Shown: in pieces, positions 18,525-26,969 of the stretch
Numbering within the stretch: position 1 is the stretch's first letter
Layout: every line of letters starts with the position of its first letter
Source: Phytoactinopolyspora halophila
GTDB taxonomy: Bacteria; Actinomycetota; Actinomycetes; Jiangellales; Jiangellaceae
Assembly: GCF_003287285.1 (NCBI RefSeq)
Contig: NZ_QMIG01000005.1
Span: 124,001 to 188,000 of the forward strand
Direction of reading: 5' to 3'
DNA length: 64,000 nucleotides
Program-made: the position numbers and the translations under genes
The notes under the pieces: generated by a model
Seen by the model: only the letters and a program-made list of their open reading frames with translations
What the model was told of the DNA's origin: nothing
Databases searched by the model: none

Positions 18525-19142
18525 TCAGCAGTACGGCGGCGCCGCGCCGACGTTCGCGACGTATCGGGCCGACACCCATTGCCCGCCTCCGCCACCGGTG
18601 AGCTGGTACCAGCGCGGATTGCCGTCGACGTTCTGGCTGTCGACCTTGCAGACCAAGGGCAGCCTGTGCCCGCTCGGGGCGGAGCTGACCGTGGCATTCG
18701 CGGTGCTGGGACCGCTTCGCACGTTCAGCGACGATTGGGCGATGACGTCACCCTGGTACTCCTCCCCGTCGCCGCAGAAGTGCGGTGCTGCGCCGATGTT
18801 GGCGACGTAGCGAGCCGTGACCCAGGTGCCGTCGGCGAGTTTGTACCAGAGGTCGTTGCCGGCGACGGATGGTCCGTAGACCTTGCACTGGAGGTCGACG
18901 ATGACCCCGTTGGACAGCGTATCCATTCTGGATGATGCTGCTGTCGGTGCGTTTCGGGCGTTGAGGGAGCTCGATGCGATGACTTCACCCTCGTACGGGG
19001 CATCGGACGTCGGTTGTGCGGACGTCGTGGGTTGTGCCGATGCCGGCTGTGCGGCTGCTGCCGTGGTCGCCAGGCCCAGGGGGACGACCGTGGCGGTACC
19101 GAGTACGACGGCGAACGTCCGGGCGAGATGTCGGATGATCAT
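18525..19142 (-). CDS. Secreted protein with two bacterial SH3 domains
   Basis: 205 residues with a Sec signal peptide (HLARTFAVVLGTATVVPLGL...AAAAQPA). A Thr/Ser/Pro/Gln linker is followed by two tandem repeats of about 70 residues, each with an SH3b pattern: SSLNARNAPTAASSRMDTL...WYKLADGTWVTARYVANIG and SSLNVRSGPSTANATVSSA...WYQLTGGGGGQWVSARYV. Each repeat has one mid-domain Cys (LQCKV, LVCKV) and one terminal Cys (PHFC, PPYC), so a disulfide per repeat is likely. Such domains bind cell-wall peptides. No catalytic domain; it may be an inhibitor or adaptor. Confidence 0.88.
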   Translation of the reverse strand: MIIRHLARTFAVVLGTATVVPLGLATTAAAAQPASAQPTTSAQPTSDAPYEGEVIASSSLNARNAPTAASSRMDTLSNGVIVDLQCKVYGPSVAGNDLWYKLADGTWVTARYVANIGAAPHFCGDGEEYQGDVIAQSSLNVRSGPSTANATVSSAPSGHRLPLVCKVDSQNVDGNPRWYQLTGGGGGQWVSARYVANVGAAPPYC

Positions 19143-19317
19143 GGTGGCCTCCCGGTAATCGGCCCGGTCGAGCTGACCGGGCTGGAGCTTTACCCCGGGA
19201 GACGCGTGTCTGGCCGGATGGGTTGCACTTTGATCTTCGAGAGCGCGCTGGCCTCGTCCGCGGACCGGGAGTGCGCTGTCCGGGATTCGGATGGCACGGA
19301 TGCCGGTGCGCGAACAT

Positions 19318-19350
19318 GATCCGCCGGGCTGCTTGGCAGCCCGGCGGATC
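19318..19350. terminator. Perfect 15-bp stem hairpin (terminator-like)
   Basis: GATCCGCCGGGCTGC, loop TTG, then its exact complement. It lies 44 bp past the stop of the minus-strand secreted-protein gene ending at 19395, so it probably ends that transcript. It has no U-tract, as is common for high-GC actinobacterial hairpins. Confidence 0.65.
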
Positions 19351-19394
19351 AGATGTGACGAGCTTCGTGGATTCTCGTCGGCGATTGTCAGGTG

Positions 19395-20453
19395 TCAGCT
19401 GGCGATCTTGAATACGCCGATGTCGTCGCCGTAGGCACCTTGCTCGGGCACGGTCTCGTTCAGGGACGCCTCGACGCCCACCCAACCGTGGAACTCGCCG
19501 TTGTCATCCACGACCTGCATCATGGGTTTGACGTGCGAATTGCCGGTGTAGCAGTACTCGTTGCGACCATCGGCGTTGGACAGCCGCCAGCTCCACATCG
19601 TGTCCCGGCGATGCCCGATCGGGCTGCGCGCGGGCGATACGTAGTAATCCGTTCCGGAGGTGCCACCATCGGTGCGTGCGCCGAGGCAGCTGCCGCCGCT
19701 GCACACCGACCAGTCCGTCACCCAGAACGGCGAACCGTCACCACTGTCGATGTGCGGGTCGGGGTTGCTGTGGGTGGTCTTCCACAGCCGGTACGAGTGC
19801 TCGAAGTTCGAGTGGTCGGCAGCCGCGATGTCGGCGTTGGAGACGCGATCGTTCCAGGCGGCGTTGCTCCCGTAGCCGTAGCCGTGCGTGGCGCCGAAGT
19901 CGGAGTCGACGTACTCCAGGCTCACCAGGGCGCCATCGGCGGTGGTGGTCATCTCCCACTTTTCCCAGAACTGGCCGTCGTTCCACGTGATTTCGAGCGT
20001 GTTCCCGTCGACGGTGTACGTCCCGTCGAGCGTCTTCGAGGACCCGGTGAACTCGTATCCACCGGCCGTCTGGATCTCACACTCCCGGGTGGGGCAGTTA
20101 CGGGCCACGAAACCGGTGTACGTGCGATCGACCCGGTTGCGCTGGCTCCAATGCCAGTGCCGCTCGGTCACGGTGCCGTCCCCGTGAAATTCGTACTGGC
20201 CGAGCCGGACCCAGTTCTGCGTGGAAGACGCTTGCAGGCCGCCGATCGCTACCACGAAGCGTTCTTTGCCATGCGGTAGCTCGGCAGCGCTCGCGGACGA
20301 TCCTCCCACGGGGGCGACGTTGCTGATCACGGCCGATACGCACACCAGCATGGTGGTGAGCAGGACCGCGACGAGTCTGGAGGGCAATGAGCGAGTGCGC
20401 TGGGTGAGTGGGGGAAGTGAGGTCGAGGTGTGAGACATCATGGGCACCGGCAT
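19395..20453 (-). CDS. Secreted protein of unknown function
   Basis: 352 residues. After a basic start there is a signal peptide (SRLVAVLLTTMLVCVSAVIS, cleavage near SASAAELP). The mature part is rich in Trp, Tyr, Gly and Asp and looks all-beta (YEFHGDGTVTERHWHWSQRN, YTVDGNTLEITWNDGQFW). Cys occur in pairs (ARNCPTRECEIQ and SVCSGGSCLG), suggesting disulfides, with a third region around NEYCYTGNSH. No family recognised; it resembles uncharacterised streptomycete exoproteins. The start could be 20441. A strong hairpin follows the gene. Confidence 0.8.
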   Translation of the reverse strand: MPVPMMSHTSTSLPPLTQRTRSLPSRLVAVLLTTMLVCVSAVISNVAPVGGSSASAAELPHGKERFVVAIGGLQASSTQNWVRLGQYEFHGDGTVTERHWHWSQRNRVDRTYTGFVARNCPTRECEIQTAGGYEFTGSSKTLDGTYTVDGNTLEITWNDGQFWEKWEMTTTADGALVSLEYVDSDFGATHGYGYGSNAAWNDRVSNADIAAADHSNFEHSYRLWKTTHSNPDPHIDSGDGSPFWVTDWSVCSGGSCLGARTDGGTSGTDYYVSPARSPIGHRRDTMWSWRLSNADGRNEYCYTGNSHVKPMMQVVDDNGEFHGWVGVEASLNETVPEQGAYGDDIGVFKIAS

Positions 20454-20592
20454 CCTCTCGATCTGACCGGACGTCGTTTTTTGGTTTTCATGCCGCGCTC
20501 GAAGCGGGCTAAGGCTGCCATGACTGCCTGAGTGACAAAGAACGTAACAGATTTAGACGCATCTAACTAGTCTTGCGGTTCGCCTAAATCAT

Positions 20593-20649
20593 CCGCTGAT
20601 CATGAACAGTTCGCGACCTATGTGGTCGCGAACTGTTCATGATCAGCGG
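20593..20649. repeat. Palindromic repeat family A, copy 1
   Basis: A perfect 26-bp inverted repeat (20593-20618 and 20624-20649) around a 5-base loop TATGT; the arm starts CCGCTGATCATGAACAG. Three more copies occur at 31011, 32529 and 33549. The TGA stop codon of the GH127 gene (20643-20645) lies inside the right arm. It could act as a terminator for that minus-strand gene. Confidence 0.9.
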
Positions 20650-22604
20650 GGCGTGGTTGGCTGGGGCGTCGGGAGCCACACGCGCATCGCCGTGGGTCCG
20701 CGCTCGGCCCACTGGTGATAGGGGTGCAGCAGGAGGGGGATCGCGCTCGCACCATCCGGTGAGCCGGCCAACGCCTGATACGGCCACGGTGCATCGCCGT
20801 TCGCGTCTCCGCTGCCGGACGCCAGTACGCGCCCCTGGACCTCGACCCGATCGTGATCGCGCAGGACCGGCTGGCTCGCCGGATCGACGGCGATCCCGTC
20901 CAGCTCCACGCCGTCCGGCAGGTCGATGGACTCCAGGCAGTACACCAGCGGTCCGCGCTCCACGGCCACGCACCCGCGTACCGCGTCGATCCGGGGATCC
21001 GGCCAGGTGAAGCGGGGGGACATGGGAAGGTGCAGCCGGATCTCCTCGCCCGGCGTGAACTCCCGATCGACGACGGCCAGGCCCGGCTCCACCGCGCGGC
21101 GCCGGCCACCCTCGTCGAGAACGGCTCCATCGGCCCAGGATGGAACGCGCAGCCGCAGTGCCAGCGCGCCGGCAGGCGGATCGTCCAGGGAGACGGTCAC
21201 GGTGCCGCCCCGGGGATACGTGGTGTCGACCGTCACGCCGATGGCGCGACCATCACCCAACGTCGTCTCGACCCGTGCGCTGCCGTATTGGAGCAGCGTC
21301 AGCTCACGTTCGCCGACGCTGGCGGCGTAGGTGTGCCAGGAGGCCAGCGTGCGCGCGACGTTCGTCGGGCAGCACGACACGTCGAACCAGGGCGCGCGGG
21401 TGCTGCTCGCGGCGCGGGGCGACACCGTGTCCTCGTCGGGCGCGTTCCCGGCCACGCGCTGGTGCAGCGGGTTCGCGTAGAAGAACGCGCGACCGTCGGA
21501 GCGCGGGGAGGTGGCCACGATGTTGAACGACGTGCGTTCGATGAGATCGGCGTAGCGCACGTCTCCCGTTGCCAGATACAGCCGCCACGACACCATGATC
21601 GACGCCACGCCGGCGCAGGTCTCGCAGTACGCCCGATCGGCAGGCAGCTCCCAGTCCTCGCCGAAACTCTCGTCCTGATGGCGGGAACCCATGCCGCCAG
21701 TGATGTACGTACGCCGGGCCACCGAGGCGGTCCACTGCCGCTGGACGGCAGCCAGCAAGTCCACGTCGTCGTACTCGGTCGCGACGTCCACGGCAGCGGC
21801 GGACAGGTACAGCGCGCGCACCGCGTGCCCGCGCCACGTCGCGGCGTCGCGGATCGGCACGTCGTCCTGGAAGTACGCCGGTCCGAACGGGATCTCGCCG
21901 AGCCGCCCGTGCCCGCGGCGGTCGAGGAACAGCCGGGCCTGTTCGACGTAGCGGGACTCGTCAACGGCGCGGCCGAACTCCACGAGACCGAGCTCGATCT
22001 CCGGGTGGCCGCCGATGCCCTGGAGCCCGTCCGGGCCGAACATGTCGCAGACGTGATCGGCGGCCCGACGCGCGATCTCCACCAGCTCGTCCGGGCCGGC
22101 GGTGCGCAGCCGCGCGACGGCGGCCTGCAGCAAGTGCCCCGCACAGTACAGCTCGTGGCCCGTTTCCAGGTCGCTGTAGCGGGGCGGCCGCTGCGGGTGC
22201 CCGTAGTAGGTGTTCAGATACCCGTCGGAGTCCTGGGCCCGGCCGACCCGTGCGGTCAGCCGCCGGATCGCGGCGTCGATGGCGGGGTCGCCGGAGCGGC
22301 CGAACTCCCACGACATCGCCTCGATGAGCTTGTAGACCTCGGAGTCCGAGAATGACCATCCGGGCCGCTCGATGCCGGTCGTGCCGTCGGCGGCATGGTC
22401 GAGGTTGGCCAGCCAGCCGAGCCGTTCCATCCACTGCTCGCAATGCTCCAGCGTCGCGGCCGCATTCGTGGACTGCAGATGCGCCCAGAATCCGGCCACG
22501 AATGCGATCTCACCCGAGCCCAGCGGACGGTGGCTGCTGCGGGTAGGGACGACCGGGCGCCCGCCCGACGGGTCGGTGGCGGTCGCGGTCTGGTCGACTG
22601 TCAC
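20643..22604 (-). CDS. GH127 beta-L-arabinofuranosidase
   Basis: Removes terminal beta-L-arabinofuranose, as HypBA1 does from hydroxyproline-linked arabino-oligosaccharides. 653 residues without a signal peptide, so intracellular. The Zn/Cys active-site elements of GH127 are visible: ESFGEDWELP with the metal-binding Glu (about residue 313), CETCAG (about residue 328) and SCCPTN (about residue 415) with the nucleophile Cys. The (alpha/alpha)6 barrel is followed by two beta-sandwich domains. GTG 22604 has AAGGAG 6 bases upstream. Last gene of the sugar importer operon (18 bp after malG-type gene). The stop lies inside repeat A copy 1. Confidence 0.93.
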   Translation of the reverse strand: MTVDQTATATDPSGGRPVVPTRSSHRPLGSGEIAFVAGFWAHLQSTNAAATLEHCEQWMERLGWLANLDHAADGTTGIERPGWSFSDSEVYKLIEAMSWEFGRSGDPAIDAAIRRLTARVGRAQDSDGYLNTYYGHPQRPPRYSDLETGHELYCAGHLLQAAVARLRTAGPDELVEIARRAADHVCDMFGPDGLQGIGGHPEIELGLVEFGRAVDESRYVEQARLFLDRRGHGRLGEIPFGPAYFQDDVPIRDAATWRGHAVRALYLSAAAVDVATEYDDVDLLAAVQRQWTASVARRTYITGGMGSRHQDESFGEDWELPADRAYCETCAGVASIMVSWRLYLATGDVRYADLIERTSFNIVATSPRSDGRAFFYANPLHQRVAGNAPDEDTVSPRAASSTRAPWFDVSCCPTNVARTLASWHTYAASVGERELTLLQYGSARVETTLGDGRAIGVTVDTTYPRGGTVTVSLDDPPAGALALRLRVPSWADGAVLDEGGRRRAVEPGLAVVDREFTPGEEIRLHLPMSPRFTWPDPRIDAVRGCVAVERGPLVYCLESIDLPDGVELDGIAVDPASQPVLRDHDRVEVQGRVLASGSGDANGDAPWPYQALAGSPDGASAIPLLLHPYHQWAERGPTAMRVWLPTPQPTTPR

Positions 22605-22622
22605 GGTGTACTCCTTGGTCTG

Positions 22623-23441
22623 TCAGTCTTTCACGGCCCCGGCGGTGACACCGCTGGCCACGTAGCGCTGCGCGATGATGAGCAGGATGGCGGCAGGGAT
22701 CGACGCGACGACGGCGGTCGCCATGATGGAGTTCCATTGCGTCGTGTTGTTGCCGATGTAGGCGTAGATGCCGAGCGTGATCGGGATCAGGTCGCCGTTG
22801 CGATCGAGCGTGGAGGCGAAGATGAAGTCCGACCACGCCCACAGGAAGGCGAACAGCGAAACCGTCACGATGGAGTTCCGGCTCACCGGCAACACCACGG
22901 AACGAAACGTCCGCCAGGTGCTGGCGCCGTCGACCTTGGCGGCGTGGATGAACTCCTGGGGTATGCCGGACATGAATGCCCGGAAGATCAGCACGCCGAA
23001 CGGGACGGCGATCGTCGAATTCGCGATGATCAGTCCCCAGAGCGTGTCGAGCCAGCCAAGCCGGATGTAGATCGCGTAGAAGCCCATGGCCATGACCACG
23101 CTGGGAATCATCTGCGCGATGAGGAGCAGGAAGCTCATGCCACCGCGCCCCGGCATGCGCAGCTTGGACAGCGCGTAACCGGCCGGTGCCGAGATCACCA
23201 GTGTGAGCAGCACACAGCCCAGGCCCAGCAGCAGGCTCGTGGCCAGGTTGGGAAGCTGCTGGCGGAACACGTCGGCGTACCCCTCGAACGTGGGATCCCA
23301 CGGGAACACGTGCGGCGGATCGGCACGCATGTCGCCGGTCCTGGTCAGCGAGACGTTGAACATCCAGTAGACGGGGAAGAGCATCAGCGCCGTGAAGACG
23401 AGTCCCAGCGCTGTCTTCCACCTGGTGCGGCGCGCGGTCAT
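22623..23441 (-). CDS. ABC sugar importer permease (MalG/AraQ type)
   Basis: 272 residues with six membrane helices. The EAA loop reads EFIHAAKVDGASTWRTFRSVVLP, marking a carbohydrate-type importer permease (CUT1). It opens MTARRTRWKTALGLVFTALMLFPVYWM. ATG 23441 overlaps the TGA of the upstream permease (ATGA). It pairs with that permease and the lipoprotein binding protein. No ATPase gene is present in the locus, so a shared MsmK/MsiK-type ATPase encoded elsewhere is implied. Confidence 0.94.
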   Translation of the reverse strand: MTARRTRWKTALGLVFTALMLFPVYWMFNVSLTRTGDMRADPPHVFPWDPTFEGYADVFRQQLPNLATSLLLGLGCVLLTLVISAPAGYALSKLRMPGRGGMSFLLLIAQMIPSVVMAMGFYAIYIRLGWLDTLWGLIIANSTIAVPFGVLIFRAFMSGIPQEFIHAAKVDGASTWRTFRSVVLPVSRNSIVTVSLFAFLWAWSDFIFASTLDRNGDLIPITLGIYAYIGNNTTQWNSIMATAVVASIPAAILLIIAQRYVASGVTAGAVKD

Positions 23442-24436
23442 GCGTTCTCCTGTCGACGCTGGAGGTACAGATAGACGAAGCCGCCCACCAGGGCCATGAT
23501 GATCAGCAGGTTTCCGACGGCGGCGGCTTCGGAGAAGTCCGGCTGGCCGGTGCCGAAGGCACGCCGGTAGGACCAGATTGCCAGCGTCGTCGACGCGTTT
23601 CCGGGTCCACCGGTCGTCATGATCCAGATGACGTCCACGACCTTGAGCGTGTAGACGAGGCCGAGGAGCAGTGTGATCGTCGAGACCGGCCGCAGCAGCG
23701 GGAACGTGATGCGCCGGAACTTCTGCCAGGCGTTGGCCCCGTCGAGGGCGGCGGCTTCGTACATGTCGTCGGAGATGGTCTGCAGCCCTGAGTACAAGAT
23801 GACCAGGTTGAACGGGATGCCGAGCCAGATGTTCGCGATGATCACCGAGACCAGCGCCCACTCCGGCGACGTCAACCAGTTGATCTGCCCGATGCCGAAG
23901 GCGCCCAGGAACGCGTTGATGATGCCGTTCTCGCTGTTCAGCATCCACGACCAGGTGGACGCCGAAACGATCAGCGGGAGCAGCCAGGGAATCAGGAACA
24001 GCGCCCGCAGCAGCCCGGACAGGCGGAAGTGGGTGCGGAAGAAAACGGCCAGCGCGAGCCCGATGGCGAACTGCGCCACGATCGAGATCAGCGTGAACAG
24101 GATGGTATTGCGCACCGCCGGTCCGAACGTGTTCGACGAGAGGACGTCGACGAAGTTGGCCATCCCGACGAAGTCGGGGTTGCCCTGGACGAAAGCTCGG
24201 GGCGTGTAGTCGTGCAGGCTGAGCTCGACATTCCGGTACAGCGGGTACGCGTAGAAGACGACCAGATAGGCGATCAGTGGTGCGGCGAACACGAACGCCG
24301 CCACCGTCGTCGACTGGATACGCCTGCGCCGCTCACGTGGATGCCGCTCCCGGGTGGGGCCGGGCGAGGGTGTGACGCGCGGCCCCACCCGGCCGGCACG
24401 GCCCGGTTCCCGGAACGTGTTCGGGACGGAATTCAT
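23438..24436 (-). CDS. ABC sugar importer permease (MalF/UgpA type)
   Basis: 332 residues. A basic, Pro/Arg-rich cytoplasmic N terminus (about 40 residues) precedes six helices beginning TVAAFVFAAPLIAYLVVFYAYP. The coupling loop DDMYEAAALDGANAWQKFRRITFP is the EAA motif that docks on the ATPase. Forms the heterodimeric channel with the neighbouring MalG-type subunit. Lies 47 bp downstream of the binding-protein gene in the same operon. Confidence 0.95.
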   Translation of the reverse strand: MNSVPNTFREPGRAGRVGPRVTPSPGPTRERHPRERRRRIQSTTVAAFVFAAPLIAYLVVFYAYPLYRNVELSLHDYTPRAFVQGNPDFVGMANFVDVLSSNTFGPAVRNTILFTLISIVAQFAIGLALAVFFRTHFRLSGLLRALFLIPWLLPLIVSASTWSWMLNSENGIINAFLGAFGIGQINWLTSPEWALVSVIIANIWLGIPFNLVILYSGLQTISDDMYEAAALDGANAWQKFRRITFPLLRPVSTITLLLGLVYTLKVVDVIWIMTTGGPGNASTTLAIWSYRRAFGTGQPDFSEAAAVGNLLIIMALVGGFVYLYLQRRQENA

Positions 24437-24483
24437 GGCGTGCTTCCTGATCGGTTCTCGGTTGGGTGACCGGCGTGCGTGGC

Positions 24484-25752
24484 TCAGCCGGTCTCGGCCT
24501 CGGCGTCTGCCTGGGCTTGCTCCAGTGCCTCCTGCGCGCTCATCGAGCCGCTGAGGGCGTTCTGCACGGCCGTCCAGAGCGCTTCGGAGATCAGCGGGTA
24601 GTCGGTGCCGAGATCGTCACTGGTCCGGCCCTTGGCGTTGCGCACCGCTTCCACCCAGGGTTCGAGCTCGGCGTTCTCGTCGAGCAGCGCGTCCTGGCCT
24701 TCGGCCGTCGGCGGGATGTAATAGGCGAACGTGGTCGCCGTCTCCACCATGCCCTCGGGCGTGGTCATACACTCGACGATCTGCGCGGTCACCTCGTAGC
24801 GTGCGGGGTCGTCCTGCACGGGAGCGGTGATGAACTCGCCGCCCGTTGGTGTCTGGGCCACACCGCCGTCGCGCGCGGGCAGCTGGATGACCCCGGTGGG
24901 AAAGTCCGCCTCCTCGGCCGCGCTGTTGACCTGCCACGTGCCGTTCTCGGCGAAGGCGAAGTCCCCGGTGAGGAACTCTTCCCACACGGTGTTCTGCGAG
25001 TTGGTGATCACCGAGTTGGGCGCGTATCCGTCGTCCAGCCAGCCCGTCCACAGTTCGAGGGCGTCAACTGCTTCGGCCGAGTCGAGCTCGCGCAGGTCCG
25101 CTCCGGCTCCCCAGAACCACGGCAGGAACTGGAACGAGCCCTCCTCGGTCCCGATACCGGCGAACGTGATGCCCTGGTGGCCCGCGTCGACCACCTGCTC
25201 CAGTGCGGCCGTGAGGGACTCCCAGTCGGTGACCGATGCCGGATCCACACCGGCGTCGTCGAGGATGTCCTGGTTGTAGTACAGCGCGAGCGTGTTCGCC
25301 CCGATGGGAATGCCGTAGGCCTGGCCGCCGACGACGCCCGCGGCGAGGAGGTTCTCGTCGATGTCCGAGGTGTCGAAGCCGAACTCCTCCATCGTGGTCA
25401 ACATGCCGGTCTCCGCGAGGGTGGACACGGCCGGGTTGTCCAGCAGGATGATGTCCGGCGCGGTGCCTTCCTGGGCGGCGAGCAACGCCTGGTTCGTCAA
25501 GGCGGTGGTGTCGTAGGCGGTGCGGTCGATGGTGACCCCGGCCTCGTCACCACACGCGTCGACCCGCTGCTCCCACTCGGACGACTCCTCGTGCTGGGGA
25601 TACGGATCCCACCACGTGTAGGTGTCGCTCGACGCCGTGTCGCCGTCGCCGCTGTTGTCGTCTGTCGACGTGCAAGCCGAGATGGCGACGAGGCACAGCG
25701 CGGTGGTTCCGGCCGCGCCGAGCACGTGCCGGGGCTTCGGTGCGCGATTCAT
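24484..25752 (-). CDS. Sugar-binding lipoprotein of ABC importer
   Basis: Extracellular CUT1 solute-binding protein of 422 residues, membrane-anchored by lipid. The signal LGAAGTTALCLVAISAC ends in a lipobox with the acylated Cys, then an acidic Ser/Thr/Asp linker. The mature part has family-1 features: NQALLAAQEGTAPDIILLDN, ILDDAGVDPASVTDWESLTAAL and FLTGDFAFAENGTWQVNS. ATG 25752 was chosen because AAGGAGGAG lies just upstream; the longer reading lacks a signal. The ligand is probably an arabinose-containing oligosaccharide, inferred from GH127 in the operon. Confidence 0.94.
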   Translation of the reverse strand: MNRAPKPRHVLGAAGTTALCLVAISACTSTDDNSGDGDTASSDTYTWWDPYPQHEESSEWEQRVDACGDEAGVTIDRTAYDTTALTNQALLAAQEGTAPDIILLDNPAVSTLAETGMLTTMEEFGFDTSDIDENLLAAGVVGGQAYGIPIGANTLALYYNQDILDDAGVDPASVTDWESLTAALEQVVDAGHQGITFAGIGTEEGSFQFLPWFWGAGADLRELDSAEAVDALELWTGWLDDGYAPNSVITNSQNTVWEEFLTGDFAFAENGTWQVNSAAEEADFPTGVIQLPARDGGVAQTPTGGEFITAPVQDDPARYEVTAQIVECMTTPEGMVETATTFAYYIPPTAEGQDALLDENAELEPWVEAVRNAKGRTSDDLGTDYPLISEALWTAVQNALSGSMSAQEALEQAQADAEAETG

Positions 25753-25833
25753 GGTTTCTCCTCCTTGACCGAGGTATGTGCTGACGTTTGTGCAGGTGGG
25801 GAGCGCGGATGGGTGGCTATCGACCACGACCCG

Positions 25834-26850
25834 TCAGCGCGGCTCCCCGGTACTTCCGCGATCGATGAGCTCGGGGGAGACGTATCTGACGACATGTGGT
25901 TCGGTGCGGTGCTCGGGTGACTCGATCCGGCGGACGAGCTGGCGCACGGCCATGCGGCCGAGCCGATCCGGGGCACTCTCGATGGACGAGAACGGCAGCG
26001 AGAAGATGCGGGCGAACTCGTCGGAGTAGCGACCGATCACGGACAGATCGGCGGGAGCGGCCAGACCACGCGCATGCATGACCGTGGGCAGCGCCGCGGC
26101 GGCGGCCTCGTTGTTGAGCAGGAGACCGGTGGCCGACGGGTGGGTGTCGAGCAAGTTGTGAAGCGTCTGCCCGATAGCGGGCTGCCGCGACTCGCCGAAC
26201 ACCGCGTGCAGCCGGATACCGCGCAGCCGGGCCTGCTCGAGCGCCGCGTCTTGCAGCCGCCACACGTACGCGCCGCCGCGCTCGACGACGTGTTCGGGTT
26301 GCGAGACCAGGATCAGCTCGCGGTGGCCCAGGCGGTACATGTGCTCGACCATCATCCGGCCGGCCTCTTCGAAGTCGAGATCGAAGACGTCCAGGCCGGA
26401 GCAGTCACCCGGCAGCCCGACGAGGGCGCCCGGCTGCGGCGCCGCTCGCAGGATGGGCAACCGGACATCGTCCTGTGCCACGTTGAGCAGGACGACGCCG
26501 TCCACCATCCGGGAGTCGGAGATGCGCCGGAGCGCGCGGGCGCCGTCGGCCTCGGTGACCAGCAAGATGTCGTAGCCGAGTTCCCGGGCGGTGTCGGAGA
26601 CACCCTGCATGTATTGCAGCATCGCCGGGGCGAACTCGTCCTCCAGGAACTGTGCCAGGAGGCCGATGACCATCGTCTGCGACGTCGCCAGGGCGCGGGC
26701 GCCCGCGTTCGGGGTGTAGCCCAGCTGGCGCACCGCATCGTTGACGCGCTGCCGGACCTCGGGCGAGATCGTGCGCTTGCCCGACAGCGCGTAGGACGCG
26801 GTGCTGCGCGAGACTCCCGCCGCGCGGGCGACGTCTCCGATGGTGACCAC
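25834..26850 (-). CDS. LacI-family transcriptional repressor
   Basis: 338 residues from the chosen GTG start, the usual LacI length. It opens MVTIGDVARAAGVSRSTASYALSG, the helix-turn-helix, with the hinge helix GYTPNAGARALATSQ after it. The rest is the sugar-sensing periplasmic-binding fold (VDGVVLLNVAQDDVRLPIL, LDVFDLDFEEAGRMMVEHM). GTG 26850 has AGGAGG 4 bases upstream; the ATG at 26877 adds a non-conserved tail. It lies between the large glycosidase and the importer genes and probably represses both; three dyads upstream of the glycosidase are candidate sites. Confidence 0.93.
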   Translation of the reverse strand: MVTIGDVARAAGVSRSTASYALSGKRTISPEVRQRVNDAVRQLGYTPNAGARALATSQTMVIGLLAQFLEDEFAPAMLQYMQGVSDTARELGYDILLVTEADGARALRRISDSRMVDGVVLLNVAQDDVRLPILRAAPQPGALVGLPGDCSGLDVFDLDFEEAGRMMVEHMYRLGHRELILVSQPEHVVERGGAYVWRLQDAALEQARLRGIRLHAVFGESRQPAIGQTLHNLLDTHPSATGLLLNNEAAAAALPTVMHARGLAAPADLSVIGRYSDEFARIFSLPFSSIESAPDRLGRMAVRQLVRRIESPEHRTEPHVVRYVSPELIDRGSTGEPR

Positions 26851-26909
26851 TCTTCCTCCTGGTGATGCGATGGCCATGGCGACTCGAACGAAGCGATCGG
26901 CCCTGAAGG

Positions 26910-26945
26910 CCGGAGGGCTCGCGATCCGATCAGCGAACCCTCCGG
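26910..26945. terminator. Hairpin after the large glycosidase gene
   Basis: GCCGGAGGGCTCGC and GCGAACCCTCCGGC pair with one mismatch around an 8-base loop. It lies 25-60 bp past the glycosidase stop (26970, minus strand) and before the lacI-type gene, so it probably ends the glycosidase message and separates the two units. Confidence 0.55.
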
Positions 26946-26969
26946 CACTCCTCGGGCAGTGCGATTCCC

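Noticed and set aside
20853-22355. 500-codon plus-strand open frame opposite GH127
   Set aside because: Shadow frame; GH127 active-site motifs are on the other strand.
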